A DNA stretch of 64,000 nt from contig NC_064538.1 in assembly GCF_023856365.1 (NCBI RefSeq), forward strand, positions 5,163,832 through 5,227,831, in the 5' to 3' direction. This DNA is from Brienomyrus brachyistius (Eukaryota > Chordata > Actinopteri > Osteoglossiformes > Mormyridae). The position numbers and the translations under genes are program-made. This document shows positions 58,801 through 64,000 of this stretch, in pieces (position 1 is the stretch's first letter; each line of letters begins with the position of its first letter). Under the pieces are notes generated by a model. That model did no database searches. It had not been told where the DNA came from and was given only the letters and a program-made list of their open reading frames with translations.

Positions 58801-60794
58801 ATATTTTGTTTTAATTCGTTATTACTGTAGTATTGCTCCTTATCAAAACATGCGCAAAGGTACAGTTGTGGTAGATTGTGGTACACAATGGAAACAAAGA
58901 TGTTTGTTGCTGCAGACCATCGCCCTCTGTGCACTTTGCGTCATGCAGCCACCGTGATCCTCACCCCTGTCTTTAGCGACCATGCAGGCGGGTCTCAGGT
59001 CGGCCCTTTGATGTGCAGCCCGCCACAACCACTGCACTCTGCATCTGACCCTGCCTGCAGTGGCCCTTTTAGGGTGTGTATCAGCTTTCAACCGCTGGCA
59101 GCAGATCCTGGCCAGCAGATGCTCCATCTGTCACACCAAGCCCCTGGGGGCCTCTGGGAGGCGTGGCAGCGGCCCCCCTGGCTGGGCCCTGCTTGCTGTA
59201 GCCTCTCCCCCGTGCCACGGATGTGATTTACGAAGCGTCACCTCTGCCTGCCTGTTTAACGGCGGCCTGCGATCTTGCCGCTATGCCTACAAGGGGCCTG
59301 CTGTTCAGCAGCTAGGCCGGCTCTGCTTTCCCGCTCGCTTATTGATCTGTTAAGGCACTGTGTGCTGAAAATTGCATTATGGCACTTCAGTAGAGTGCCA
59401 CGTCTTTTAATGCCTGGGATGAAATCAGTGCTTTACACAAGAATGTGATCTGATGTCTTGTCGGACGTCTAGAACAGGAAGGAGATGCCGACAAGCCGAC
59501 GTGGCTGCCGGATGCCATTAAGTGGGTGTGACGCCTGTCATTGGACAAGATGCTACCCAATTAGCAGACTAGGAGTGCTCACGCCCTCTCACAGCGGGAT
59601 GGTGTAATCTGGGCAGCTTCAGGTCTGCAGTGCTATGCTTCATGGAGCAGCCATGGAGCAGTGAGAGGCAGCTGGTGCTCACGCTGTGGGTGGGGCCACT
59701 GCAGGGAATTGCCCCCTCCCCTGAAAGCCACTCTTTGTTCCCCAGCCTGCCCCTCTCCTGCAGCTGTTGGCTCTTAATCCAGCCTCACTTCGCCGTGCAC
59801 CAGCCACAGGAACTGGTCTTGAGACGCCCCAGTGAGGCTCTCCAACTGGGAGGTGGGGTCCACAACTCTCACGCTACTTGTGGATGTGACCTTTGGGTGA
59901 ACCTTGCGTCGGTGGAAAGTTTCCTTTTTTTCCACGACCTCTCTGTTCTGGCCAAAATATAAGACGTCGTCTGTTTGCTGTTTTTCCCTCCGTTGATTTT
60001 TCTGAGCTCCTGCTTTGATCCTGGCATGAACTGAGTCGCTGTGTACTGCCCTTGCTGATTAATTCCCGGTTACCGTAACACCGCATTAGCACCCCCGCCA
60101 TTGGTCTGTGTGCTTCCTGGTGAGATAAACATCTGTTTTCCCTCTGGCCGGCACCCCCAGACGCGAGCCGCCACGGTCTGCTCCGCGCTCCGCGCACTGC
60201 ATCCAGACCGTGACGGACCGATGCTTCCCTTCTACTGATTTGTGAAGCTGGCGTCATTTCTAAGGGACTCTGGTCTCCCAGACCTTGTTTAGATTGGCAT
60301 CGCCCAGGTTCCTGTGCCACACCGTGCCAATCTGGCTGAAAGTCACCAGAATCGGCACGGCCGTTGTGCCGTGAGCTGGGTTCAAGGTCTCCCACATGCG
60401 GTGTTCTCCTCCTACCCGTCCAGATCGGCGAACTATCGATTGTCGGCACAGAACAAATCGAAAGACTGATCGATGCATTACAGATGTTAGATGGTATTTC
60501 CTGTGTTAATTACTGTAGAAAACATTACTCATCTAATCAGCAGCCAGACCCCTCTCTATACTGTATGGTATTTTCCAGCAGACTCCGCCAGGCAAATGGC
60601 AGTCTGTGAGGGGTCTTGTAACCTTTGTCTCCTTTGCTCGTCGCAGGCCTGAAGCTGGGGATGGAGCGGGACGCCTACATGATGATCGCCGAGAAGGGGG
60701 AGAAGCTCTACCACATGATCATGAGCAGGAGCCGTCACCTGATCAAGGACCGCCGGCGCAAGTTATCCGTCGTGCCCAAGTGCTTCTTTGGAAA
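22496..60794 (+). CDS. prex1: PIP3-dependent Rac exchange factor 1, N-terminal 10 coding exons (3' end beyond window)
   Basis: Seen: exons 22496-22636, 43263-43328, 44536-44658, 48238-48342, 49594-49695, 50306-50467, 52751-52884, 53354-53469, 56440-56589 and 60647-60794 join in frame (1247 nt, 415 complete residues). All introns are GT-AG. Layout: a DH domain at about residues 20-211 with TERDYVGTL and the hallmark [14 protein letters not shown]; a PH domain at about 242-363 ending in [12 protein letters not shown]; and the start of DEP1 at about 394. Known: P-Rex1 is a cytosolic to plasma-membrane Rac GEF switched on by PIP3 and G-beta-gamma, with DH-PH-DEP-DEP-PDZ-PDZ and a C-terminal IP4P-like domain. 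The loop [10 protein letters not shown] in the PH domain points to PREX1 rather than PREX2. The DEP2, PDZ and C-terminal exons are not in the window. Start choice: AAGATGG is a strong Kozak context with an in-frame stop upstream. The N terminus is about 26 residues shorter than human. Confidence 0.95.
24397..24472. repeat. (TG)n microsatellite, about 38 units
   Basis: Uninterrupted TG dinucleotides in prex1 intron 1. They are likely length-polymorphic and could adopt Z-DNA. Confidence 0.97.
27433..27470. repeat. (TA)19 microsatellite
   Basis: 38 bp of perfect TA dinucleotides in prex1 intron 1. Confidence 0.97.
29627..29642. repeat. Poly-G run
   Basis: A continuous run of about 15 G preceded by GGGAGCC, a possible G-quadruplex on the + strand. 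Confidence 0.8.
32180..32530. promoter_or_regulatory. CpG-dense block inside prex1 intron 1
   Basis: GC-rich and CpG-rich sequence (for example CGCACCGCGGAGGCGACGGC) in an otherwise AT-rich, CpG-poor intron. A 122-codon + frame runs through it but shows no recognisable domain. It could be an orphan CpG island, enhancer or alternative promoter. Confidence 0.45.
32640..33100. promoter_or_regulatory. AT-rich candidate enhancer with octamer plus CRE-like site
   Basis: Homeodomain-type TAAT motifs are dense at 32655-32760. An exact octamer ATGCAAAT at 33014-33021 runs directly into TGACGTA (33021-33027). The block adjoins the CpG-dense block. Conservation could not be tested. Confidence 0.35.
35750..35960. 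repeat. 107-bp tandem duplication
   Basis: Two imperfect head-to-tail copies with a 107-bp period. Each carries GGGACATGAA, GGGACACGAATGCCC, TCTGGGGGTGGGC and CATGTGTGACACAAGGGCTG. Copy 1 starts near 35750 and copy 2 near 35857. The unit is GC-rich. Confidence 0.9.
36960..37023 (+). mobile_element. SINE 3'-tail fragment (type 2, degraded)
   Basis: GGGCTTCAGACTTCCTGTGA, then GACTCAGTGCTGGGGAAGTG and GAATGGATGG, resembles the 3' end of the type-2 element. Confidence 0.45.
40043..40252 (+). mobile_element. tRNA-derived SINE (type 1 relative)
   Basis: The head TATGTGGCTCAGCAGGTCAG and GATCAGAAGGTCATCAGTTC is followed by GGTCCTTAACCCCCAGTAGC and a tail ending in ATCTGCTAAATAAGTGTAAA. Its 3' tail differs from the 2552 copy, indicating a subfamily with another tail. 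Confidence 0.75.
40585..40641. repeat. (AC)n microsatellite
   Basis: About 25 AC units with small interruptions near the right end. Confidence 0.95.
41061..42340. mobile_element. Degraded inverted-repeat element interrupted by a SINE
   Basis: It begins GGCGCTTTTCCACCGCACCA, related to the TIR of the element at 14633-15287. A perfect 11-bp stem, TTTTGGTACTT with AAGTACCAAAA, sits at about 41090-41116. GCACTTTTGGTACTGGGACT near 42312 may be the other end. A SINE at 41794-42123 is inserted within. The right boundary is uncertain. Confidence 0.4.
41794..42123 (+). mobile_element. tRNA-derived SINE (type 2), full length, V-SINE-like core
   Basis: A box TGGTGCAGTGG at 41805-41815 and B box GGTTCGAGTCT at 41848-41858. 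The core contains GTTTGCATGTTCTCCCTGTG, TTTCCTCCGGGTACTCCGGT and CACAGTCCAAAAACATGC. The 3' end runs into (GGAT)n. The 12-bp repeat ATAATAATAATT lies on each side, though in simple sequence. The core resembles the conserved domain of vertebrate V-SINEs, from memory. Confidence 0.9.
42573..42795 (+). mobile_element. tRNA-derived SINE (type 1)
   Basis: The head GTGTGGCTCAGTGGGCTAAG and GAAGGTCGCTGGTTC is followed by GCAAGACCCTTAACCCCCAG and the tail GATAATTTCCCCAAGGGGAT. It is the closest relative of the 2552-2832 copy. Confidence 0.85.
43263..43328 (+). CDS. prex1: prex1 coding exon 2 (66 bp)
   Basis: The acceptor is TCTCTTTTTCAG. It encodes residues 48-69: AFLQRIRQ, then a variable stretch ending SPENVR. 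It is two residues shorter than the mammalian exon, in a loop of the DH domain. Phases 0 to 0, donor AGG|GTGAGC. Confidence 0.93.
43329..44535 (+). other. prex1: prex1 intron 2
   Basis: 1.2 kb with a C32 run at 43828-43859 and C-rich sequence at 43685-43705. No gene was seen. Confidence 0.8.
43828..43859. repeat. Poly-C run, 32 bp
   Basis: Uninterrupted C. The opposite strand is poly-G. The length is likely to be variable and assembly-sensitive. Confidence 0.95.
44536..44658 (+). CDS. prex1: prex1 coding exon 3
   Basis: The acceptor is CCATGAAG after a C/T-rich tract. It encodes residues 70-110, including [20 protein letters not shown] and [15 protein letters not shown]-domain helices. It ends in phase 0 at TTT|GTGAGT. 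Confidence 0.95.
44659..48237 (+). other. prex1: prex1 intron 3 (3.6 kb)
   Basis: Mixed composition with no gene or clear repeat. An AT-rich block around 47090-47600 looks like unique sequence. Confidence 0.7.
48238..48342 (+). CDS. prex1: prex1 coding exon 4
   Basis: The acceptor is CTCATTTCAG. It encodes residues 111-145, including [20 protein letters not shown]. Phases 0 to 0, donor CTG|GTGAGC. Confidence 0.96.
48343..49593 (+). other. prex1: prex1 intron 4 (1.25 kb)
   Basis: Starts with CA- and GT-rich unique sequence. A degraded element with CCGTGGTATTATT and CAGATACCGTATT lies at about 48505-48640, followed by the AT-rich candidate regulatory block at 48770-49230. Confidence 0.6.
48770..49230. 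promoter_or_regulatory. Candidate conserved non-coding block in prex1 intron 4
   Basis: Low-repeat, AT-rich sequence with an exact octamer ATGCAAAT at 49096-49103 preceded by CAGTAATTGT. TGTGCAAATGAAATTTAAAT lies near 48899, and several TAAT cores are present. It reads like vertebrate enhancer sequence, but conservation is untested. Confidence 0.3.
49594..49695 (+). CDS. prex1: prex1 coding exon 5 (DH hallmark)
   Basis: The acceptor is TTTGGTCAG. It encodes residues 146-179, including [20 protein letters not shown] and [13 protein letters not shown], the most conserved DH motif. Phases 0 to 0, donor AAG|GTAAGG. Confidence 0.97.
49696..50305 (+). other. prex1: prex1 intron 5
   Basis: 610 bp with nothing recognised beyond A/T-rich stretches. 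Confidence 0.7.
50306..50467 (+). CDS. prex1: prex1 coding exon 6
   Basis: The acceptor is TTACCTACAG. It encodes residues 180-233, including [20 protein letters not shown], the long C-terminal DH helix, and the linker [12 protein letters not shown] into the PH domain. It ends in phase 0 at GAG|GTGAGA. Confidence 0.97.
50468..52750 (+). other. prex1: prex1 intron 6 (2.3 kb)
   Basis: Contains an inverted-repeat element at about 51905-52096. The rest is unique sequence without a gene. Confidence 0.7.
51905..52096. mobile_element. Short inverted-repeat element (MITE-like)
   Basis: The left end GGCCAGTGTTGTCCGCAAAG then GTGTATATGCAAGTTTTTG pairs with the reverse complement of the right end, GGCTGGGCAATCATATCC then CTGTATATGCAGGTTTTTG. 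It is about 190 bp with no coding capacity. Confidence 0.65.
52751..52884 (+). CDS. prex1: prex1 coding exon 7 (PH domain start)
   Basis: The acceptor is CCGTCTTGCAG. It encodes residues 234-277, including [20 protein letters not shown] and LVYCKRKS, the first PH strands with clustered basic residues. The donor is AG|GTAAGT. Confidence 0.97.
52970..53213 (+). repeat. Left arm of a long inverted repeat around prex1 exon 8
   Basis: 53101-53212 matches the reverse complement of 54811-54920 or so over 112 bp with 6 mismatches. 52971-53018 also matches the next part of the right arm. The left arm has an extra 82-bp or so segment between the two blocks (about 53019-53100). Confidence 0.93.
53354..53469 (+). 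CDS. prex1: prex1 coding exon 8 (flanked by an inverted repeat)
   Basis: The acceptor is GGTTCTTCAG. It encodes residues 278-316, including [12 protein letters not shown] and [18 protein letters not shown]. Its length of 116 nt is not a multiple of three, so skipping it would shift the frame. The donor G|GTCTGT is weak. Near-identical 112-bp sequences in opposite orientation lie in introns 7 and 8. Confidence 0.96.
53580..53665 (+). mobile_element. SINE 3'-tail fragment (type 2) with C18 run
   Basis: GCCTGGGATAAGCTCCAGGC, a C run at 53615-53632, then TGACCTTGACCCGAATAGAT and (GGAT)n, as in the 3' ends of type-2 SINEs. It lies in prex1 intron 8. Confidence 0.65.
54385..54525. mobile_element. 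Short inverted-repeat element (family shared with 61159 and 63484)
   Basis: The ends CAGTGTTTACCAGTCCTG and GGGTTGGGAAACACTGG are imperfect inverted repeats. An internal stem, GTTTTTGCTC with GAGCAAAAAC, surrounds a short loop. Related to the pair in prex1 intron 10. Confidence 0.7.
54809..54968 (-). repeat. Right arm of the long inverted repeat
   Basis: Its reverse complement starts AATTTAGCCATTTATTTTAC and continues through CCACTAGGCCTGGACAGTAT to CTTCCTGGCA. It pairs with 52970-53213 across about 1.6 kb that includes exon 8. Confidence 0.93.
55657..56004 (-). mobile_element. Type-2 SINE, full length, minus strand
   Basis: Reverse-oriented copy of the 41794-42123 element. It starts ATCCATCCATCCTCCAAACC and ends at GCACCAACATGCCGGC, retaining the core CCCACGACGACATGGGGAGA. 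It lies in prex1 intron 8. Confidence 0.92.
56440..56589 (+). CDS. prex1: prex1 coding exon 9 (PH domain end)
   Basis: The acceptor is GTATTTCACAG. It encodes residues 317-366, including [20 protein letters not shown] and [15 protein letters not shown], the C-terminal PH strands and helix with its invariant Trp. The donor is A|GTGAGT. Confidence 0.97.
56590..60646 (+). other. prex1: prex1 intron 9 (4.1 kb)
   Basis: Contains a type-1-like SINE at 57959-58215. The interval 58950-60450 is GC-richer and unique-looking, with no recognisable gene. Confidence 0.7.
57959..58215 (+). mobile_element. tRNA-derived SINE (type 1 relative)
   Basis: The head GTGTGGTTCAGCAGGTTAGG, then TATCAGAAGGTTACTGGTTT (B-box region), followed by AAAGCACTTGACCCCCGAAA and a diverged tail. 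Confidence 0.7.
60647..60794 (+). CDS. prex1: prex1 coding exon 10 (DEP1 start)
   Basis: The acceptor is GCTCGTCGCAG. It encodes residues 367-415, including [20 protein letters not shown] and IKDRRRKLS, then VPKCFFG leading into DEP1. It ends with AA of an Asn codon before GTAAGC. No further exon is recognisable up to 64000. Confidence 0.96.
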
Positions 60795-60918
60795 GTAAGC
60801 AGGCAGAAGGTGGCCCCTGGAGTGAGGCTTTGCCACGGGGCAAAGCTGAATGGGGCAAACGGCATCGCAGCCTTGAGAGGCTGATTTAAATATCATATTT
60901 CCCTGAGGTCTCTGTAAG

Positions 60919-61160
60919 GAGCGCCGTGTGAGTGTGGAGTTTGCCTCTTCTCCCCGTGTCATGTGGATTCTCTCTGGGTACTCTAGGTCCCTCCCACAGA
61001 GTAGAAACCTGCAGTTAGGCTAATTAATCTGTAGACAGTGTGAATATGTACCCTGCAATGGATTGATGTCCTGTCCAGGATGCACCCTGTGCTGCTGCTG
61101 ATAGCCTTCAGGCTTCCCCGTGACCCAGCTCAGGATTAGCGGCTGGATGGTAGATGCTTG
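60919..61160 (+). mobile_element. Degraded type-2 SINE, + strand
   Basis: GTGGAGTTTGCCTCTTCTCC and GGTACTCTAGGTCCCTCCCA correspond to the conserved core. It ends CCCCGTGACCCAGCTCAGGA and GGCTGGATGG. Confidence 0.7.
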
Positions 61161-61308
61161 AAACCTTTTTAGTAATGTTTCCCAATCCTGTCCTCAGGTT
61201 CCCACAGACTGCTGGGGAGGGAGCAGAAATGTGAACTGGATTGGGAAACACTGGTTTATAGAATTGGAAAGCATTGTCTGTTAGCTGTCCCTGGGTTCAA
61301 GGTCTCCA
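61159..61308 (+). repeat. 150-bp direct repeat, copy 1
   Basis: Nearly identical to 63484-63633, with three mismatches seen by eye. It contains inverted ends AATGTTTCCCAATCCTG and TGGATTGGGAAACACTGG and about 55 bp of flanking sequence beyond them. Confidence 0.93.
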
Positions 61309-63091
61309 GATCATTTGCTTTGTAAAATCTGTCACCCTGGAGATGATTTGCACTTTAAATGTGGTTTTTGGAGGCAACCCAGGGCAATAATTAGACCCCG
61401 AGTCACACCTTTCCTGCATTTCCCCGTATAGGCTGCGGGTGGGATTTACTGGGCAGCATCTGAAGGGCACCCAGGCGGTATGCAGTGGTCCTCACTGTCA
61501 AACAGTGTTGTGGATCCGAGCCGGTGGAGCCTCCCAAGCCACTTTGCTTACCCCAGATGCTTAACGTTGCATAGCAGGCACTGAACCCAGGTCAGTGCTA
61601 GACGGTGCACCATGCTCGTCGTGGGAAAGGCCACTCTGTGTCATGATGGGGAGCCCTCCCCCTCCCCCCCCCCCCACAGCTTGGTCTCTCCCAGCAGTGA
61701 ATGAACGAGGGCTCTGTTTATTAGGGCGAAAATGCATTTTCCGTTACTCATCGGTTCAAAGTGAGCATGTATGCCACAGTCCAGAGAGGGAATAGGGCAA
61801 CTCCTCTCGACGGAGAAACGGAGAAACAGTTTAGCGCAAATTTGTTTCATAGAAAGTCTGCAGCAAGAGCTAAGTAATATTGCTATTCCGCATTCATTTT
61901 ATTTATTAGAAATGAAACTCGAGTCTCCAAAAGGCGCAGATGGGTCACATTTGCTCATCTGCTCGTGAGCTTATATTATACGGGTGGGGGTGTTATGCGG
62001 GGTAAGCAACGTCGCAAGCAAGGATGCACAGGTGCTGTGGCGCAGAGAGCACAGTGTGCAACCAGGCATGCGCGTCGGACTGTACTGCCAGTTGAGATTC
62101 TGAGATGGCGTGACCTTTAACCACCCCGTGATGAGGTGCAGTGCTGGTTAGAGCTGCACAAGAAGCCCCAGGTTAGAAACCGCCGTTCCACTGCCCTTGC
62201 CCGCCTACCCGTGAGTGCTCTGTCTTTCACTGCTGCTTGGCTAACAGCGATAATAGCCAGGTCTCTGCGAGGGAGCCTGACATGAGGATTCTGTGGTCGC
62301 CTCCCACTCACCGCACGCCTTGATTGAGTGAGCAGGCTTTAACATTCGATCTTCTCGGTTTTAACGTGGCCGCGTTCTGCATCTCAGCCGGGTAATGCTT
62401 CAGCGTGATGACTCGGGGTCGTCTACATCTACGGTTTGGTTCAGGGGTGTTCTATCGCAGAAGCGTAGCCTTAAACATCTACGTGGGGATTGGAAAGCAT
62501 GCTGCGTTCGATTTGGGAGCTTTGTGTTTCTGCTCTGTGATAAAGATATGTTTTCCAGATCTTACTGATAGATTTTCCCGGGCCCGCGGTGCGGCATGAA
62601 GTGTTCTACAGTGGCCGTTTTAGAAGTCGCTGGAACATCTGACATATTGCTCTCCAGTTCGTGCCTATAATAGAAATCCAAGATGTGACTAAAATAGCCT
62701 GGAACTTGGTATTTTTGAACCATTGCACGCTGATAAAAGGCCATATTTTCTGAGCCTGCTGTCACAGAACCTTCCTGAGTACAGCAGAATTGTAACGCTT
62801 ACAAACGTCTGAGCTATAATGGTCAGAGATGATTTTCATGGCAGGTTTATTTTATTTTTTTTTCTTTGGCCATTTTCTCTGAGGCTAGATGAGGATGCAG
62901 AAGTAGGCCTGAAGTTCCCCAATACACAAGCTGGGATAAATACACAGTGTGGAAGATTTACGTGAGGTTATAACAGGAACACACAGGCGCACAATGGTTA
63001 TTCTGCTCCCTCGGTTGGGTCTACTCATCTTGCCCCTTTCTGCAGCGATCTCCAGTGACTCACATAGATGAAACATTTGTTTGAAATCGCC

Positions 63092-63330
63092 GGGGGGCGT
63101 TTACAGGGGCGGCACCATAAGGGCGCATGGCCTCAGCTGAAAGCTGATTGGCTCCTTCACTGTCACTCAGCAATTCAAAACAAATTCCTAGCTAATGATA
63201 AGATTGGCCCCTCTGCGAATTATGAATGGTCCCTCTTAAGTCCCCACCCACAATTGCTCCTTGCCGATTGCCACCAGATTGCACTTGATCGACCCCCTCC
63301 CTCATTCTGCATTGGCTCTGTTTGGCCGAG
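63092..63330 (+). repeat. Dispersed repeat fragment
   Basis: CAGGGGCGGCACCATAAGGG, GCCTCAGCTGAAAGCTGATT and AGCAATTCAAAACAAATTCC match, in order, the shorter fragment at 13581-13665. Confidence 0.5.
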
Positions 63331-63483
63331 ATGCACATTTTTGTAAATCACATACATTTTTTTAATTATCAGGGCACATCTGTAGTCGGCAAAAAAACAA
63401 GACAAATAAAAAGAATATAAATAGATACACGGGTTCATATTTATTCAGATAGGTATATATTTATAATATTATATATGCATGCG

Positions 63484-63630
63484 TGAAGCCTTTTTAGTAA
63501 TGTTTCCCAATCCTGTCCTCAGGTTCCCACAGACTGCTGGGGAGGGAGCAGAAATGTGAACTGGATTGGGAAACACTGGTTTATAGAATTAGAAAGCATT
63601 GTCTGTTAGCTGTCCCTGGATTCAAGGTCT

Positions 63631-63633
<3 letters not shown>
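63484..63633 (+). repeat. 150-bp direct repeat, copy 2
   Basis: Partner of 61159-61308 in the same orientation, 2.3 kb downstream. It ends exactly where a (CA)n microsatellite begins. Confidence 0.93.

Positions 63634-63665
<32 letters not shown>
63633..63665. repeat. (CA)n microsatellite
   Basis: About 16 CA units directly abutting the second copy of the 150-bp repeat. Confidence 0.95.
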
Positions 63666-63667
<2 letters not shown>

Positions 63668-64000
63668 GATATCAGTTCACACTCATTCCAGCTGCGTTTC
63701 CGCAAACATCTCTGAGGTCCAGGGAATTTGTTTGGTTACGCAGTGACAGGACTGAGAAGGAAACGGCCATGGTCGAGAATGTGGGGACTTTCTCATCCAA
63801 GCAATTGACCGACGTCCAGACTCAGAAGAGACGGAAAAGCATAGAAGAGGGGAAAAAAAGTGGAGAGAAATCGCTCCTTCCGCCTCTCGGTCTGTCTAAG
63901 CTCTCGAGTCTCGCATTCTTGGCCCAGAGATGGTGTTTGTTAAGAGACTCGCCTGTGAGTCCCATGAGGCACAAACTTGTGGTGGGTTTTAATTTGCTGT

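Larger units (their letters stand above)
60795..64000 (+). other. prex1: prex1 intron 10, incomplete
   Basis: Runs off the window without a recognisable next exon. It holds a degraded SINE at 60919-61160, two 150-bp near-identical copies at 61159 and 63484, a dispersed repeat at 63092-63330 and a (CA)n at 63633-63665. Confidence 0.75.

Noticed and set aside
59874..60449. A 191-codon open frame on the minus strand in prex1 intron 9
   Set aside because: No recognisable domain or splice context, skewed Ser/Arg/Gly/Gln composition, and GC-rich surroundings that lengthen chance frames.
1..64000. CRISPR arrays, operons, phage or viral genes
   Set aside because: No regularly spaced direct repeats with unique spacers, no compact gene strings and no viral protein signatures. 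The architecture is that of intron-rich vertebrate genes.
60795..64000. Additional prex1 exons (rest of DEP1)
   Set aside because: I looked for the expected continuation (a frame resembling EFVAWLLEIGEI) and saw none, so the next exon is taken to lie beyond 64000.

Overview
The window is vertebrate nuclear DNA, almost certainly from a teleost fish. It has many short coding exons with GT-AG introns, tRNA-headed SINEs and short inverted-repeat DNA elements of fish type, and abundant microsatellites. Nothing prokaryotic, viral or organellar was seen. The species cannot be fixed from sequence alone.

Two protein-coding genes lie in tandem on the + strand. Bases 1-17941 carry the 3' part of ralgapb, the beta subunit of the RalA/RalB GTPase-activating complex. 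I resolve 28 exons that splice into one open frame of 1414 residues, matching human RALGAPB from about residue 82 to its C terminus. A roughly 2 kb 3' UTR probably follows, ending at a poly(A) signal at 19920-19925. A gap of about 2.5 kb separates it from the start codon of prex1 at 22496. prex1 encodes a PIP3- and G-beta-gamma-activated Rac guanine-nucleotide exchange factor. Ten coding exons are present (22496-60794, 415 residues), covering the DH domain, the PH domain and the start of the first DEP domain. The rest of the gene lies beyond the right edge. prex1 intron 1 is 20.6 kb and holds no recognisable gene.

The two products act on different branches of small-GTPase control: Ral inactivation and Rac activation. 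I see no sequence evidence that they are co-regulated. In human both are on chromosome 20q but are separated by many genes, so the tight linkage here is a rearranged local order.

Non-coding features include two kinds of tRNA-derived SINE, several short inverted-repeat DNA elements, a 17-bp minisatellite, a 107-bp tandem duplication, a 150-bp direct duplication in prex1 intron 10, and a long inverted repeat flanking prex1 exon 8. Candidate regulatory sequence includes a CpG-dense block and an octamer-containing AT-rich block in prex1 intron 1, another AT-rich octamer block in intron 4, a CTCF-like site between the genes, and three minimal upstream ORFs in the prex1 leader. I found no novel enzyme system, CRISPR array or gene cluster. 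The most testable oddities are the inverted repeat around exon 8, the minimal uORF trio, the GC-AG intron and the NAGNAG acceptor in ralgapb.
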